A stretch of DNA of 64,000 nucleotides, from positions 20,956,001 to 21,020,000 of the forward strand of contig NC_088679.1 of NCBI RefSeq assembly GCF_950023065.1. The letters are read 5' to 3'. The notes beneath the pieces were generated by a model, which ran no database searches, was not told the DNA's origin, and saw only the letters and a list, made by a program, of their open reading frames with translations. The DNA comes from Planococcus citri (Eukaryota; Arthropoda; Insecta; Hemiptera; Pseudococcidae). A program made the translations under genes and the position numbers. Positions 11,701 to 24,819 of this stretch are shown in pieces (the first letter of the stretch is position 1; each line of letters starts with the position of its first letter).

Positions 11701-11979
11701 TCGTATAATTGCGTCGGTTTTTCTTTTTCAAGTTTATGTTTCACGTTTTCAAAAATTCAGCCAAAAATTAAAAAATTAATGTCAGATACGTACTATGTAC
11801 TTGCCTACTCAAAATTTTGTTGCCACCAAAGAATCTTTTGAACTGGCATCTTTCAATTTGAGCGAAAATAAAGTAGATTAAAAATAGCTGCACCCCTTGA
11901 AACCTCATAAAAAAATTTTAGATGCCCAAGTTCATTACTTTTAAATCTTTGGCGAATCTTTGAAAATTGAAAAAAAAAT
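8771..11979. other. Gene-free AT-rich stretch
   Basis: No recognisable gene on either strand. Contains a short pentamer array of TGAAA/TGGAA at about 9711-9740, an A12 run near 11119, and several TACCTA/TAGGTA runs. The 62-87 codon open frames here show no domain, no splice context and no conserved-looking composition. Confidence 0.5.
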
Positions 11980-13720
11980 TATGACAATTTTTAATATTTT
12001 GTCAAAATTTTCAAATGATCTCGTTTCTTGCTAAAAATTGTCATTGTTTAGCAAAAAATCCAAAAAATGGGTATTCTTTTTTATTTTTGAAAATTACACC
12101 CAAAAGTTTTGCTTTTTTGCCTTGAAAAATGCCAAAAACTCTCACTTTTTACCTACCTAACCGAAAAATTGACTAAAAAAGCCTCTAATTTTCAATAAAA
12201 ATTACGAAAAAGTAATTGCCAATAAAGTTTGGTCTTTTTGTTAAAATAGTCAGTTCTTCGTTCTGCCAAAGACGGTCAAAAATTGTTGTTTTTTTTCAAA
12301 AAAATACAAAAAGTTTTTATTTTTTTTCAAAAACTCTCCAAACGTCTTGCTTATGGTTAAAATTTTTAGCTTTTTAACAATTGAAAAATCTCGCTTATTT
12401 GCCTAAAATTTCTAAACATTTCGAAGAAAAATCTCACTTTTCAAAAAAAAAAAAAAATTGCGAAAAAAAGTAATTTCTTTGCCAATGCTATTTTTTTCGC
12501 TATCAATTCTCAAATTTTTGCTTTTTGTAAAGACCTTCTTCAGGTACTCAATCTTCTTCTTCTTTGTCGTTCACTCGAATCCGAGCATCGTGACTATGGA
12601 GTGTCTCCAACTAGCTCCCTCCAGCTTCTCTGGTACACTCTCCTAGGGTGACTCCTGTAGCCTTCTTCATCAGGTCCGTGTACCTTGTGGGCCATCTTCC
12701 TCGTGACCTCTTTCCTTCCATGTGTCCTTGAACAGTGAGTTTCTCCAGGTTATCCTGGCGTACTACATGTCCAAAATATCTCAGGATCCTTCTTCGTACG
12801 ATGGTGCTGAGTCTGTCTTTCACACCTAGTTCTCCCAGTATTGACACGTTCGTTCTCTTCTTGGTCCACGAGATTCTGAGCATTCGCCTATAGCAATACA
12901 TCTCAAACGCATCTATCCGACCTTGATCCGCTTTCTTCACTGTCCATGTTTCCGACGCATACAGGAATATGGAAAATACGAGCGTTTTTACTATCTTTAA
13001 TTTTGTCTTCTTGGCGATTTCGTGGCTTTTCCAGATTCGATTAAGTTTTCCCACAGCCGCGTCTCCTTATCTCATCTTCCGATCCTCCCCTGTTGGTTAT
13101 CAACGAGCCCAGATATGTGAAGCTTTGTACCACTTCTACTCCATCTATTTCTCGCAGCTCAGTCTGGTTGTCGTTTGCCCTGTCTATTACCATCATCTTG
13201 GTCTTTGACTTGTTCACCTTTAGGCCCTTGGTCAAGCAATATTTGCAAGAAATTGTCAAAAAATACCAATTTTCTGCCAATAATTTGCAAATATAGTTCG
13301 GCGTTTAGCTAAAATTGTAAAAGTCATGCTGTTTGCCCATAATTGTAAAAAATTCTCACGTTTCAAAAAAAAAACTAAAAACAGTTCTTTTGCAAAAAAT
13401 TCCAAAGTCTTGCATTTTTTCAATAATTGCCCGAAAGTCTCACTTTTTTTGCCAAAAATTACCAGAAACCCCATCGTTTTCGTTAAAATAGTCAGTCGGT
13501 CACGTTTTTATTTTGTCAAAAATTGACCTGTTTTGACTAGAAACTGCAAAGGTCTTCAATTTAGTTGCCAAAAAGTTTCGATTTTTTAACAAAAATTTTC
13601 AGAGTAGATTCAACTTTATAAAATATAACACCAGAAAATTTTCAATTTGTAATGCCCTCATTTTTTTTGCTGTTTTTTTTGAAATTTTTTTCTACATTAA
13701 AATGTTTTGCTTGCATTTTT
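11980..13720. repeat. Degenerate AT-rich minisatellite, interrupted by a retroelement
   Basis: From about 11980 to 12545 and again from 13246 to 13720 the sequence is a loose tandem array of phrases such as GCCAAAAATTG, TCTCACTTTTT and AAAAATTCCAAA with a period near 40 bases. The retroelement at 12550-13245 sits inside the array. The same phrase family occurs at 2425-2790 and 55895-56410. Confidence 0.6.
12550..13245 (-). pseudogene. 3' end of an RTE-like non-LTR retrotransposon (one frameshift)
   Basis: On the minus strand, 13241-13050 encodes KGLKVNKSKTKMM, then SFTYLGSLITNRGG and EIRRR. A one-base shift near 13050 leads into GKLNRIWKSHEIAKKTKLKI, ASETWTVKKADQGRIDAFE, MYCYRRMLRISWTKKRTNV and GRWPTRYTDLMKKATG, ending near 12611. 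This is the C-terminal region of an RTE-like reverse transcriptase and its tail. The 3' untranslated part finishes with an AGAAGAAGAAG-type stretch near 12550. Everything upstream of the palm domain is missing, the usual 5' truncation from incomplete reverse transcription. Only one frameshift suggests a younger insertion than the copy at 1-1100. Confidence 0.88.
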
Positions 13721-16700
13721 TCTAATTTTTGGTTAGGTACTTTTTGGTTACATTTTTAAAACCGTTTTGGTATCGAAGTTCATTATTTTTTTTTTTTTGG
13801 AAAAAAATTGAGTACGAGCTCATTACAAATTTTGGTTTTTATATAGTTGGAATGAAGAAACAATTCTGAAAATTTTAGATTCACAAAAATTTAGTGTTCA
13901 TAATTCAGCTTTAGAAGTAATTTCAATCTAAAGTGGCAAAATACTGAAAACAACTGAAAATGAAAGAAAAGAAATGAGCTTTTATAACCTCAAAACTGGT
14001 TGAAATCTAAATTATTCATACCAAAAAATAGAAAATTAAATTCTCCACAAATCATAAAGAATATTAAAGTTTCCAAAATTTCCCCGTTCTCGAGTAAAAA
14101 TTCAAGAACAGGAATTTTTCGATTTACTGCAGTAGAAGGTATCCCCTTTTCAGTGTTTCGTCGCCGCACCATCAGATGTCAGCCACTTTGAACATCATCT
14201 TTGCCAATTTTTGATAATTAATTGGTAATTTTCAAAAATCAAGAAAAATGATATCTACCAAAGTTTTTGAAATTTACAATAATGGACAAAAAGTGACACC
14301 TCTGTGCTTCAAATTATTCCTCCCAACTTCAAAACGATATCTTTTGAAGTTTTGGCATGAATAATGTGTAATAGATCTAAGAGAAAAATATTTTCAAAAC
14401 ACGAAATTATCGAAAAAAATAATAAAGGATTTGGAAACTCTCAACCGTTTAGCCTAAGGATACAAAATACGTAGTCTATTTTTTTAATTTTTTTTTTTTT
14501 TTGTATGAATACAATAATGTAATTCAGCCTCTTAAATTCTGGGATTAGGCAAACACCCATACATGAGCTTAGAATCGATTGCCTATAGGGTACTTACTGG
14601 TTCTAAGAAACTTTTTTTTTTTAAAATCAGATCAACATCATCATTCTTAAAAATTATTGCAGGATATTAAATGAAAGATTGGGGATATTTTCAAAACAAA
14701 AAACACGATTATATGTTACATTTTCTTGTGAATTGAAGGAGTGCAATGTGCTTCACAAAACTGCAAGTCTTCTCCGAATACATAATAATGTATCAAAAAT
14801 GAAGAAACTCGCAGACGTTTTAAATCAGGTAGTTGAACCATCCACTTTGATCTTAATATATTTTCATTATTGGAGTGGGCAATTAATTTGAGAGAAAGCT
14901 GAAAGGAAAGGGAATCAAAAAACAAGTCCATCATACTTACAATTCTATGCTCTCACTCCACTATAATTTTTTTCATATTATTCCACAATTCAAATCCACT
15001 CATATAGGTAGTAATGTTCTCTCTAGTCAGGTTTTAAAAAGGAAATGGCATTTTACACAGGTAAAGCTTATGTTAAAAAAGAGGATTATACGTAAAATTA
15101 AAATTTTTTTCCCTAGCCAATCATCCGTTCATAAAAAAAAATTAATTAAAAAATAACAATAAATCTCAATTTAAAAAAATACCAATTAATAAAGTCGAAA
15201 ATAAGCCTATTAGTTGAATTCGTATAAACGAACGAACGTGACTCGTATGAATCATTTTTTTTCTACCTGCGATGAGTTTTTATCTTCCCATCCCACGTAG
15301 GTATTTCAAAATTAACAAGTGATATTTTTCTGTGTAAATATGATTTTTCTGTCTTAAAAAAATTCACACTTCGGATACCAACATGAAGAAAATTTTTGTC
15401 TCGTTCATTGACGTAATTTCAGCGAGGATGAATTTTTTACGTGAAATTTTCACGTTCACTGACTCTTGAAGAGTTGAACGGAGACAGAATATTCTGTACG
15501 AAGATTTATGTGTGAAAAATTTCTTCTCTTTTGTGTACTTAGGTATATTATCTATCTAAAATGGCAACCTTTAATGTACCTACGTTTAGCAAAAACGCAA
15601 CTATTGTACTTGGAATACATAGAAATAGCATTTAAAAAACTTGGAAACAGCTTTCGAAAGTATTTTCCGACCTTTATGCTTATATTAAATTGAAATCCGA
15701 AGCTCGGTTTGCCTTTGCAATTTGCACACAACACATACGCGTATACACAAACACAAAAGTACGTAGGTACCTACTCGAATGCAAGCAAGGTGGTCGCAAA
15801 ACGTGCTATTTGCAGCTTTATTTCCCTTCTCTTCTTGGCATACTATTCATCCCTCAAGACACCCAGACGCGCAGACGAGTGCTCGAGTATTGTAGACTAC
15901 ATGAAATAGTACGTCACCCATACTATATACCAATGTGAACCCAATCGTTTGGTGTACAGAGGAGACATATGTAAATACATCGACATAAAAGATTAATGTG
16001 CTATGTAAACGCGAATAGAGAAATAGCGACTATTTTTTTGCTGCTTTTTTTTTTCTTCACCCGTCAACTTACATAGCGTACTTTTTTTTCCTTCTTTGAT
16101 TCTTTGGTCTCTATTTCCGCGTTATTTTTCGCTACAGTTATTTCAGCGCGGTGGTTCTTGCGATAATAAATTGCGATTTGATGTCGCGTCGAAGTATCAG
16201 GTCCACATCGAGAGTAATTTACAGGCTGAAATTATTCACGCAATGGAAAAGCAAAGTTTTTCCTTTCAAAGTCTAGCTTGTAGTTTAAAATTTCCTACCG
16301 CTAGGTGAATTTTACCGGCCAGATGAGACGATTTACGGGCGTTAATCTGAAAAATGGCTGTTTTCGAATACTTTTTACAAAAGAACCTAGCCTACGTATA
16401 TCTAAACTATCAACGTGTAGAAAATTTTCCTCTTATTGTTGAAGACATTTTCCTATTTTAAATTAAGACGATAAAGTTGTCGCAAAAAATTGATTATTTT
16501 TTCTCGCGATGGGATAAATTTCAACGCGATGCGGATCCTTTGAAATTTTCGAAAATTTTTTTGTTTACTTTTAATTTTGTCTGAAATCTGTTATTATTAA
16601 ATATTGAAAAAACGACGTCTTCGACGCCTTGTATGGAACATTTTTTTTTAAAATATCACTTTCGTGTTTATTTATCCCTTTTTTCAATATAGGCTATCTA

Positions 16701-17412
16701 TAGTAATCGAAGCGAAAATCTTTGAAAATTTCATTTTGTCGTGGGGAGTAAATTCATGGCATAATCTCGAGAAAATATTTTATATGACAAAAACTTGTTA
16801 GAAGTACCTACTACATTAGGTATTAAAGGTATTTTTTTGTAAATCGATAAATTATTTCAAACAATAAGTAGGTGGATATTGTTTTAAATCGATAAAATTT
16901 GAAAAAATTGAATAAAAAATTGGAAAGAACACTTACTTCTATGAAGTATGTACATAACCTATCTATCATATGGTTTGTTGAGATGCTGCTCAAATGATCC
17001 CCCTCCCGTATCAATTTCGATCCGATCTGGAGCCCCTAGCAGGAATTGACTTTTCTCCGGCAAATTTAAATTGAGTAGTTAATAAGTTGAAAATATCAAA
17101 TTTAAAAAAAAATGGAGGTAAATTCTCCTTATTCGAAAAGGAAATTTTTAAATCATGGATTTGTTTTTTACTTTTTATGTCAAAAATTAAGTACCGAATT
17201 GTAAATTTCGAAAATTCATCTGGATTTTTTCTAAATTCTTAAAAGGTATAAACAAAAGATACAGACAAAAGACTGAAAACTCTGACATAATAATATTAAA
17301 ATATGAGCTCATCAGGTATTATTTTCAACATTTTAAAAGTCTGGAATAATTTTTGAAAAATTCCGCATAAAATCGCGATTTTTTATGACTTATTGAAAGT
17401 TGAACAGAATTT
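13721..17412. other. Gene-free AT-rich stretch
   Basis: No convincing gene. Two spots look slightly coding-like but are too weak to call: 14740-14828 (plus), an open frame ending at a possible donor, and 16096-16305 (plus), GC-richer with an open frame ending near a GTGAAT. No inverted repeats with target duplications were found. Confidence 0.45.
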
Positions 17413-19020
17413 AAGGTCATTGACCCTTGTGTCTGCCGTCTTAAAGTCATCTGCATTCCGGCTGGCCTCTCAATTTTGTGTGAGTGTCTGTCTGGTTGTA
17501 CAAGGTCATTGACCCAGCAGTTTGACTTCCCAAGGTAATATGCCAGTCTGGCATGTAAAGGTCACTGACCTTTCTGACTAGTCTCAAGGTCATCTGTATT
17601 TCTGTCCAGTCTTTTAAGGCCATTGATTTATTAGTACGGTTTTCTAAGGTCGTATGTTTGCCTGCCTGGCATGTGAAGGTCATTGACCCGTCTGTCTGAT
17701 CACTCAAAATAGTCTGTCTGTATGCCTGGCTGGCTTCTTAAGGTCATTGACCCCATAGTATGAGTTTCCAAGGTAGTCTGGCTGGCTGGCTTTTTGAGGT
17801 CATTAACCCGGATCTTTCTGGCCTCTCGAATTTGTTTGAGTGCCTGTCTGGTTGTACAAAGTCATTGACCCAGCATTTTGACTTCCCAAGGTAATATGCC
17901 AGTCTGGCATATAAAGGTCATTGACCTTTCTGGCTAGTCTCAAGGTCATCTGTATTTCTGTCTAGTCTTTTAAGGCCATTGATTTATTAGTACGGTTTTC
18001 TACGGTAGTATGTTTGCCTGCAGCTGGTATGTCAAGGTCATTGACCCATCTGTCTGGTCTCTCAAAATAGTCTGTCTGTATGCCTGGCTGGCTTCTTGAG
18101 GTCATTGACCTCACAGTATGAGTTTACAAGGTAGTCGGGCTGGCTGGCTTTTTAAGGTCATTAACCCGTCTTTCTGGTCTCTCGAATTTGTCTGAGTGCC
18201 TGTCTGGTTGTACAAAGTCATTGACCCAGCATTTTGACTTCCCAAGGTAATATGCCTAGTCGGGCTGGCTGGCTTTTTAAGGTCATTAACCCGTCTTTCT
18301 GGCCTCTCGAATTTGTCTGAGTGCCTGTCTGGTTGTACAAAGTCATTGACCCAGCATTTTGACTTCCCAAGGTAATATGCCAGTCTGACATGTAAAGGTC
18401 ATTGACCTTTCTGGCTAGTCTCATGGTCATCTGTATTTCTGTCTAGTCTTTTAAGGCCATTGATTTATTAGTACGGTTTTCTATGGTAGTATGTTTGCCT
18501 GCCTGGTATGTCAAGGTCATTGACCCATCTGTCTGGTCTCTCAAAATAGTCTGTCTGTATGCCTGGCTGGCTTCTTGAGGTCATTGACCTCATAGTATGA
18601 GTTTACAAGATAGTCGGGCTGGCTGGCTGGCTGGCTGGCTTTTTAAGGTCATTATCCCGTCTTTCTGGCCTCTCGAATTTGTCTGAGTGCCTGCACTGGT
18701 TGTACAAGGTCATTATAACATCCCAAGGTCGTTTGTCAGTCTGGCCTCCGAAGGTCACTGACCTTTCTGACTGGCCTCAAGGTCATCTGTATTTTTGTCC
18801 AACCTATTAAGGTCATTGACTTTCCAGTATGGTTTTCTAAGACCGTATGTCTGTCTGCCTGGCATGTAAAGGTCATTGACCCGTCTGTCTGGCCTCTCCC
18901 GGTTGTCTGAGTGTCTGTCGGGTGGTGCAAGGTCGTCTGTCTTCTTATCTTGTTTCTTAAGGTCATTGACCTGCCTGTCTGGTCTCGCAATGTAATCTGT
19001 TTTCCTGACTGGACTCTTCA
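17413..19020. repeat. Minisatellite: 30-bp monomers arranged in a 356-bp higher-order repeat
   Basis: The basic monomer is about 30 bases, of the form AAGGTCATTGACCCGTCTGT followed by a CTGGCCTCTC-like part. Monomer starts are readable at 17501, 17531, 17557, 17586, 17616, 17647 and so on. Diverged monomers recur in the same order, giving a higher-order unit. The landmark TTTGACTTCCCAAGG begins at 17521, 17877, 18233 and 18358, and its TCCCAAGG part again at 18721, so spacings are 356, 356, 125 and 356. The 125-base step is a partial unit. A GGCT run is expanded at about 18617-18640. Because the monomer is a multiple of three, long minus-strand frames with a ten-residue periodicity appear (e.g. 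18736-18990); I do not regard them as genes. Confidence 0.92.
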
Positions 19021-22000
19021 ACATTATTGAACCGACTGTCTCATTCTTAAAATTTTTTCCAAATTTTCAAAGGTCTCAAATATATTATTTACTTAATGTT
19101 AAGAATTCTTTGAGATTTCTCAAAAAATTTGACATACCTAACAATGGAAGAAAATCATTATTGTTTTTCTTAAATTTTTAAGAAATTCGATTGGTAGCCA
19201 TCTTATACAACTTTTCAAAAGTCTGACATAATTTCGGATCGTTAACTAAATTTTTCCCTAAGCTTTCAAAGGTCAGTGTGACGCGGATCAGTGTCGCTCT
19301 GGAACTACCCCCAGTAGATAAAACATATCCATGTCAAAAATTCAAAATTGCACATTTTTAAGAAAAATTGTCAAAATTGTGTCTGATTCTTGAAATCGAC
19401 TCTCCGAGGCAAAATACCTACGATTATTTTCGAGCGAGTTGAAGCCTCCAGCAAAAGTTGACTAGAACGCTCGAGAAGTCACATTGTGATTAACCTCGAT
19501 AGCTCAAAATTCAATCCAGGTCTGAATTTCCACATTTTACTCGTAAATTAATGAATGGTTGGAAAGTGTATTTTTTATTAAAAATCTCTATCTCTCAAAA
19601 ACTTCCCAAATTGACAATTTTTTCAGAAAATAACTCGGCGAAGCTCCCCCTCTCCCTGCTACACTTACACAATTCTCACCGATTTCGAACTGATTTGAAG
19701 TTTCCATACGAAATTTGACTTTTCTCCAGCATTTTAAAATGTCTTCAGAAGGCGTTGTAGTATCAACTTCGGAAGCTAAATATTCAATTGTAGGTATGTA
19801 GTAGTTAAGTATCTAATTTTCCCAGCTTTCAAAACTGTTCATTTTGAAGAACAACATGAAAACCAGTATTTCTAAGTGAAAATTATTACACAAAATTCCA
19901 AATTTTTTTCCATTTTGCAAATCTTAGGTGCTTTTTTTATTTTCCAAGATTCTGAGAATTTTAAAACGCGAAACAAAATCACATATTTCCAAAATAATAT
20001 TGGGTGGTAGAACTACAGTTTTTCTAGCTCTTCGAGTGTTCTCCGAGCATAAGACTTTCATGTAAGTAAGTAGGGGACTGGAGAAGAAAAACCACCTACT
20101 TTGAAAGTCGGTCCAACAGACCCATTTTTTAAAATTATGAAAAAGTGGGCAAATGACCACCCAGTGAAGCCTGTTTATCCTGGAAAATTTTCATAATTTC
20201 ACTCGGAAAAATGAAAAAATTGAATTGTGGGATAGTTTTAATATCTGGAAAATTTTACATAAAAATACTTACAATAATTGAAAAGAAATTCAAAATTTTA
20301 GACAGTTGAATATTTTCATTCTAAGTTTGTACTTTCCACTCTTTGAATCAAAAATTTCCAAAAACTCTCGCTCTCATTTCGCTTGGGCAAAATCATTTTC
20401 TTTTTTGGAATTATTTCTCTTATATATAAAGCAAAGGTAAATTTCAAGAGTGAAAAAATTGACTCACATAAAATACAATGCCGTTTCATTGGACGTATTT
20501 TTTCACTCCTGAAGTGTAAATTTTCAAAAACCATGCATCAAGGACCAAGATGTTGTTCACAATACCTCACCCACTCATCTTAGAAACAATCTCCAACAAA
20601 TATGAGGCATATGAGAGCCATTCGGTGGTATTTTTAGCAAAGAAAACTCGTAAACTTCAACACCGTAAGAGCTGTATACCCGAAAGAATAACACAAAAAT
20701 CTTTCTGCTTCCATCCATTAAAGCGTAACAATTGTTCATTTCTGATCAGCGCAGAAATATATACCAACACCAAACCGGCCAAAAAATCTACTCAAATCAT
20801 CCCCAACGTAGCGCCTACCTGTACACGAAATGGAATAAATCGAGCGAAAATAAAACTAACTCAAGGTAATGGTTTTTTTATAACTGGAATTCGGCTTGTT
20901 TCTCGTCCCTTTAGGGTACTTAAGAAATAAAACTCGGTTTATTTTTTTTAAACGATCCGATTGTGTCGCCACTATCAAAGATGTTGAAATGAATTAAAAT
21001 TATTACAACGATGCGACTGCGGTTTTGATAAGATGAGGTTCGCGTGTATAAGACGACAATTGGTTTGGATTTTGATTTAACTTAATTAAATGCGAAATAG
21101 CAACTACTTGACGTGTTCGATTTGTCGTACGATAAAATACAACCGATGATAAGGCGCGGGAGGTTTCTCGTGTTTACATTTTCCACCTTCCCTCGCATTT
21201 CCTCTATATTTTCCGCAAGATATTTAATCTTATGGTATATCTACTACGTAGTAACTATTATCTTGACAGACTATACGAAAGATCATTAAGTTTCCGCAAC
21301 ATCCAATACGCCTTTTTTCCAACAAACTTTCGTCATATTTCAAAAAATGTTTAATGTGTTTGGAAAAATTGTCAAAGAATGAAATTTTTTATAAGTTACT
21401 TTTTTCTACGTCTAATGTAGGCATCTGAGAATATCGCGAGTTGATATGAATTTCAAGTTTATTCTTTCTCGGTGTAGTTTTCAACTGAATTTTATGGAGT
21501 GTTTTTAATGAAGAAAAAATTATACTTTTCTCCTGCTTCGATTATAGAAGACTCGAGGAATAATTTTGTCTTTTGTGCAATGCTTTTTATAATTCACTTT
21601 TTACCATACGATATTCTTATTTTCTGTCTGAGTTTCGATGGCGAATTCAGAATTGATAAAATCTTTTTAAAAATGCTCAATAACGGTAGATCAGGGTAGT
21701 TTGGTAGACCCCATGAAATTAATTAGGTATGCATTTTTTTGACAGATTTTTGGGATAAAATTTTCCCATTCGTATGACCAACAAACCTGACTCAAAAATT
21801 TGCCAAAATTGATCCAATTTTTTGGATCATTTTGTGCATAATCAAATTTGTGAATAACTTTACCATTATTTTAGAAGACAATGTTGACAAAATAGGTAAC
21901 TCCTTGATTAAAAAAATGTTTTCATTCGTTCCACAGAAAAAAAATCGAACAACAAACACAAAATTCAATCCTCCAAACCCATTTTTCGTTAAAGTTAAAC

Positions 22001-23689
22001 TTTTCCGATCTTCAAACAGCGAAACCCCAGATTGGTTCATCTATCAGCGGAAAAAGATATCTACCTACCTATTGAAAGTATATGAATCGCTCTTTAAGCG
22101 AACCTATGAAACACAAACGCGTTGATAAAATATCTAATACGTGTTAGCTGTATTGCGGCTTACAAAAAGAAAAGAAAAAAAGATTTTCAAAAGTACTTCC
22201 TTTACGACTTTATACCTACTCAGTGTATACTTTTTAAACGATAAAGGTCTACTGATTAAATTTGGTCGCTGTGAATGAAGACTTCTCTTTACGTTCGCCA
22301 CGTGGAAATTTAAAATTGTTAATACAAGACAAAAAAAAAAAAAAAAAAGCAGGCGTACTTGAAAAGAACCAAAAACTACGTGAGCTCTGTCTGTAATCAT
22401 TTTTTAAAGGCTTAACCAGTGAACCTTTTTGCCGACGAAGTCTGAAATTTAATTTTTCTTTACAACTTTTATGGAGGATTTTTATAGAAATGAACCTCAT
22501 ATGAAGACATAATCATGTTTTCATTCCGGATAAGAATGCGTGTGAATACTAATGCCTCGGTCGCACTCGTGTTTTTTTTTTTTGTGAAACGTGGCTCTTG
22601 ATTGAAAAGTGATCCGAAGGTGATTTCATTTTATCCTTTTGATGGAAAGAAATAATTATATGATTCTATTCTGAAATTTGATTTGGTAAATTTTATTATG
22701 ATTATTTTTTTTTCTTCAAAAAATGGATGAAAAGCGAAACCTTCGAGGTTGAATGAATTCTCGCAAAAAGTTACAGAAAATGGTATTGTTAGAAGCCGAA
22801 ATTTTATATTTGGTGGGCCTATATATACCTACACAATGAGAAAATTTCATCGCCCACTCCTACAAATGTGTTACAATTTTCCATTTTCTGAATTTAGTAC
22901 ACCGTGTTGGAATTTTTTTTACGCATCAAAGGGAAAAAAGCTTCTATGTAGAGACAGAAAGAAAAAAAATTGAATGGAATTTTTTATTTTTTCATCTCAA
23001 TAAACGATTTAACAAAGGAGAACAAGGTTATAATATTCGTGTTTGGAATTTTAAGAAGTACTTGGCTGAAATGCTAAATATAGGTGTATGTAGCGTACCC
23101 TTCAAAATTATGGAAAAATCATGCTCAAGTTTGGTTTTACGAATAATGCAATCATTTGATTCAAGGTCGTAGAACTCATTGTGTTCAAACGTGACTTGAA
23201 CGTTTACATAATTTTCAAATTTTTTGTCCATCGTCTCTTCACATTATCTAGGTATTTTGCTCCATTTCTTCGTTGATTTGTTATCATAACTCGACGCTAT
23301 TTTGTTTTTTAAAGAGAAGATTTGATTTTACAATCCTTGGATTCATAGTGGGGCATTTTTAAGCAATTTTCACTGGGTGCCCAATCCACCTTTTTGCAAG
23401 GGGATTACCTATCGATTTTCAAATATTTTATTTTATGAGCCATATTTAGCGACTTACGCTAGAGGCTCGAAATTTTTAGCTACTGAAGTTGATATTTCAA
23501 CTGTCGACATGGCGGTTCTCCTATTCTCTCAAAACAATTTTAAACATTGCAAAATCGCTGAAAATGTTAGCTTAAAAGCTATAATTGATGTCCTCGATCC
23601 AAAGGTGAAAGAATCATTGTAATTGGTGAATATCACCTGGGGCACCTCCTTGTAAGCTTTACAGCTTACATTCATGTTCTGGTGAATTT
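19021..23689. other. Gene-free AT-rich stretch
   Basis: No gene supported. The longest simple frame, 20550-20930 (plus, 126 codons), has no recognisable domain; it contains a possible donor at about 20866. The frame at 23377-23622 (plus) ends in a segment that reads like protein but has no recognisable family. Poly-A of about 18 occurs near 22330. Confidence 0.4.
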
Positions 23690-23985
23690 TTGGTAATTTT
23701 TGGTAAAATACAAGTGATTTCTGGTAAATTACAAGTAATTTTGGTAAATTACAAGTAATTTTGGTAAATTGCAAGTAATTTTGGTAAATTACAAGTAATT
23801 TTGGTAAATTACTGGTCGTTTTTGGTAATTTACTGGTAATTTTTGGTAAATTACTGGTAATTTTTGGTAAATTACTGGTAATTTTTGGTACCTAAATTAC
23901 TGGTAATTTTTGGTACCTAAATTACTTGTAATTTTTGGTAAATTACAGGTAATTATTGTTAAATTACAGGTAATTTTGGTGTTGA
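23690..23985. repeat. Minisatellite of about 21 bp (TTTTGGTAAATTACARGTAA)
   Basis: About fourteen tandem copies of GGTAATTTTTGGTAAATTAC and close variants. Two adjacent copies carry a TACC insertion (GGTACCTAAATTAC near 23887 and 23914). Copies of the same unit reappear in the same orientation at 26212-26300. Confidence 0.9.
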
Positions 23986-23999
23986 TAGATGATGAGTGA

Positions 24000-24600
24000 G
24001 AAGTTGATATCAAGATTGACTATCATCTCCCTTCATTTTTGTCTTACATCTTGACTCTGAGCTCAACTGGCAGGAATATGTCAAAAAAAAAGAGAAGTCA
24101 ACTAAACCTACTTTTAAAGAACTTCCAGTGGCTCATTGGCAGGAGCTCCTCAGTGAGCCTAGACAATAAGAAACTCATCTACACATCCATGTTCCTAGGT
24201 ACCTACATATGTGGACTTATGGGTGTGAAATCTGGGGTACTACAAAGAAGTCCAACGGACTGGTCATTGAACGGTTCCAAAACAGAATTATGAGAGAAAT
24301 TACAAGTGCCCCATGGTACATTGCCAATGAGGATCTCCGTAGAGACCTTTGCCTGGACCTTGTGGACAGAATCATTGAAAGGAAATCTGAGACATATTCC
24401 AGGAGGCTGCACAACCACCCTAACACAGAGGCCATGGTCCTGCTCAATGTTGCAGAGAACACCCGTTGCCTTGAAAGGCAACATATTTTCGACATGTGAA
24501 GTTATTTATAAAATTTACTGTGATAAATTTGTTGCAAACTTATATGTATTGGCGCAAGCCAGATAATACGTAAGTATAATAAATAATTTGAAAAAAGAAA
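24000..24600 (+). pseudogene. 3' end of a Jockey-clade non-LTR retrotransposon
   Basis: Plus-strand fragments read KKKRSQLNLLLKNFQWLIGR (about 24080-24140), then DNKKLIYTSMF, and in a second frame from 24209 WTYGCEIWGTTKKSNGLVIE, RFQNRIMREITSAPWYIAN and finally NTRCLERQHIFDM before a stop at 24499. The order and motifs (WTYG.. ..WGT, APWYVxN-like, final L.RRHxxDL-like) are those of the C-terminus of Jockey-clade reverse transcriptases. The frame break near 24197-24207 lies at a TAGGTACCTAC microrepeat. A 3' untranslated tail with AATAAATAA (about 24580) precedes an A-rich end. 5' truncated. Confidence 0.87.
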
Positions 24601-24721
24601 ATTTGTCTCAACTAGGTCTCAACATTGGTGTAATTTTTTCAAGTGTAAAAGTGGCAAATTTTGATTGAAAAACTCTTTTTTTGATTCAGGTAAAATTGCC
24701 TAATCTCAGAAATATTTCTCC

Positions 24722-24815
24722 CTAAAAAATTTGCCCTGGGTAAGGATTGAAGCCATGTTGCTACTGACTCGCTTCTGTTGCGTTCTCTAACTACTAGGCC
24801 ATTGCTGCTGTTGAT
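24722..24815 (-). repeat. tRNA-like (SINE-type) segment
   Basis: On the minus strand, TGGCCTAGTAGTTAGAG (24785-24801) resembles a tRNA A box and GGCTTCAATCC (24744-24754) a B box, spaced as in tRNA-derived SINE heads. The segment ends in CCCTGGGCAAATTTTTT, an ending shared with the tRNA-like parts of the foldback elements at 41195-41480 and 57983-58592. No cloverleaf with a paired acceptor stem is formed, so it is not a functional tRNA gene. Confidence 0.5.
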
Positions 24816-24819
24816 TATG

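Noticed and set aside
14740..14828. Possible exon ending at CAG/GTAGTT
   Set aside because: The acceptor side is poor and the peptide is unrecognised; weaker than the 27618-27723 candidate.
17447..19024. Several minus-strand frames with ten-residue periodic peptides
   Set aside because: They follow from the 30-bp monomer being a multiple of three; frames are broken between units and there is no start or splice context. Mentioned as a caveat in the repeat finding.
20550..20930. 126-codon plus-strand frame with a possible donor near 20866
   Set aside because: No recognisable domain or signal sequence, no matching acceptor exon seen, and length is within chance range for this much DNA.
23377..23622. 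Plus-strand frame ending in a protein-like segment just before the 21-bp minisatellite
   Set aside because: Composition looks protein-like at the end but I recognise no family and see no splice sites; insufficient support.
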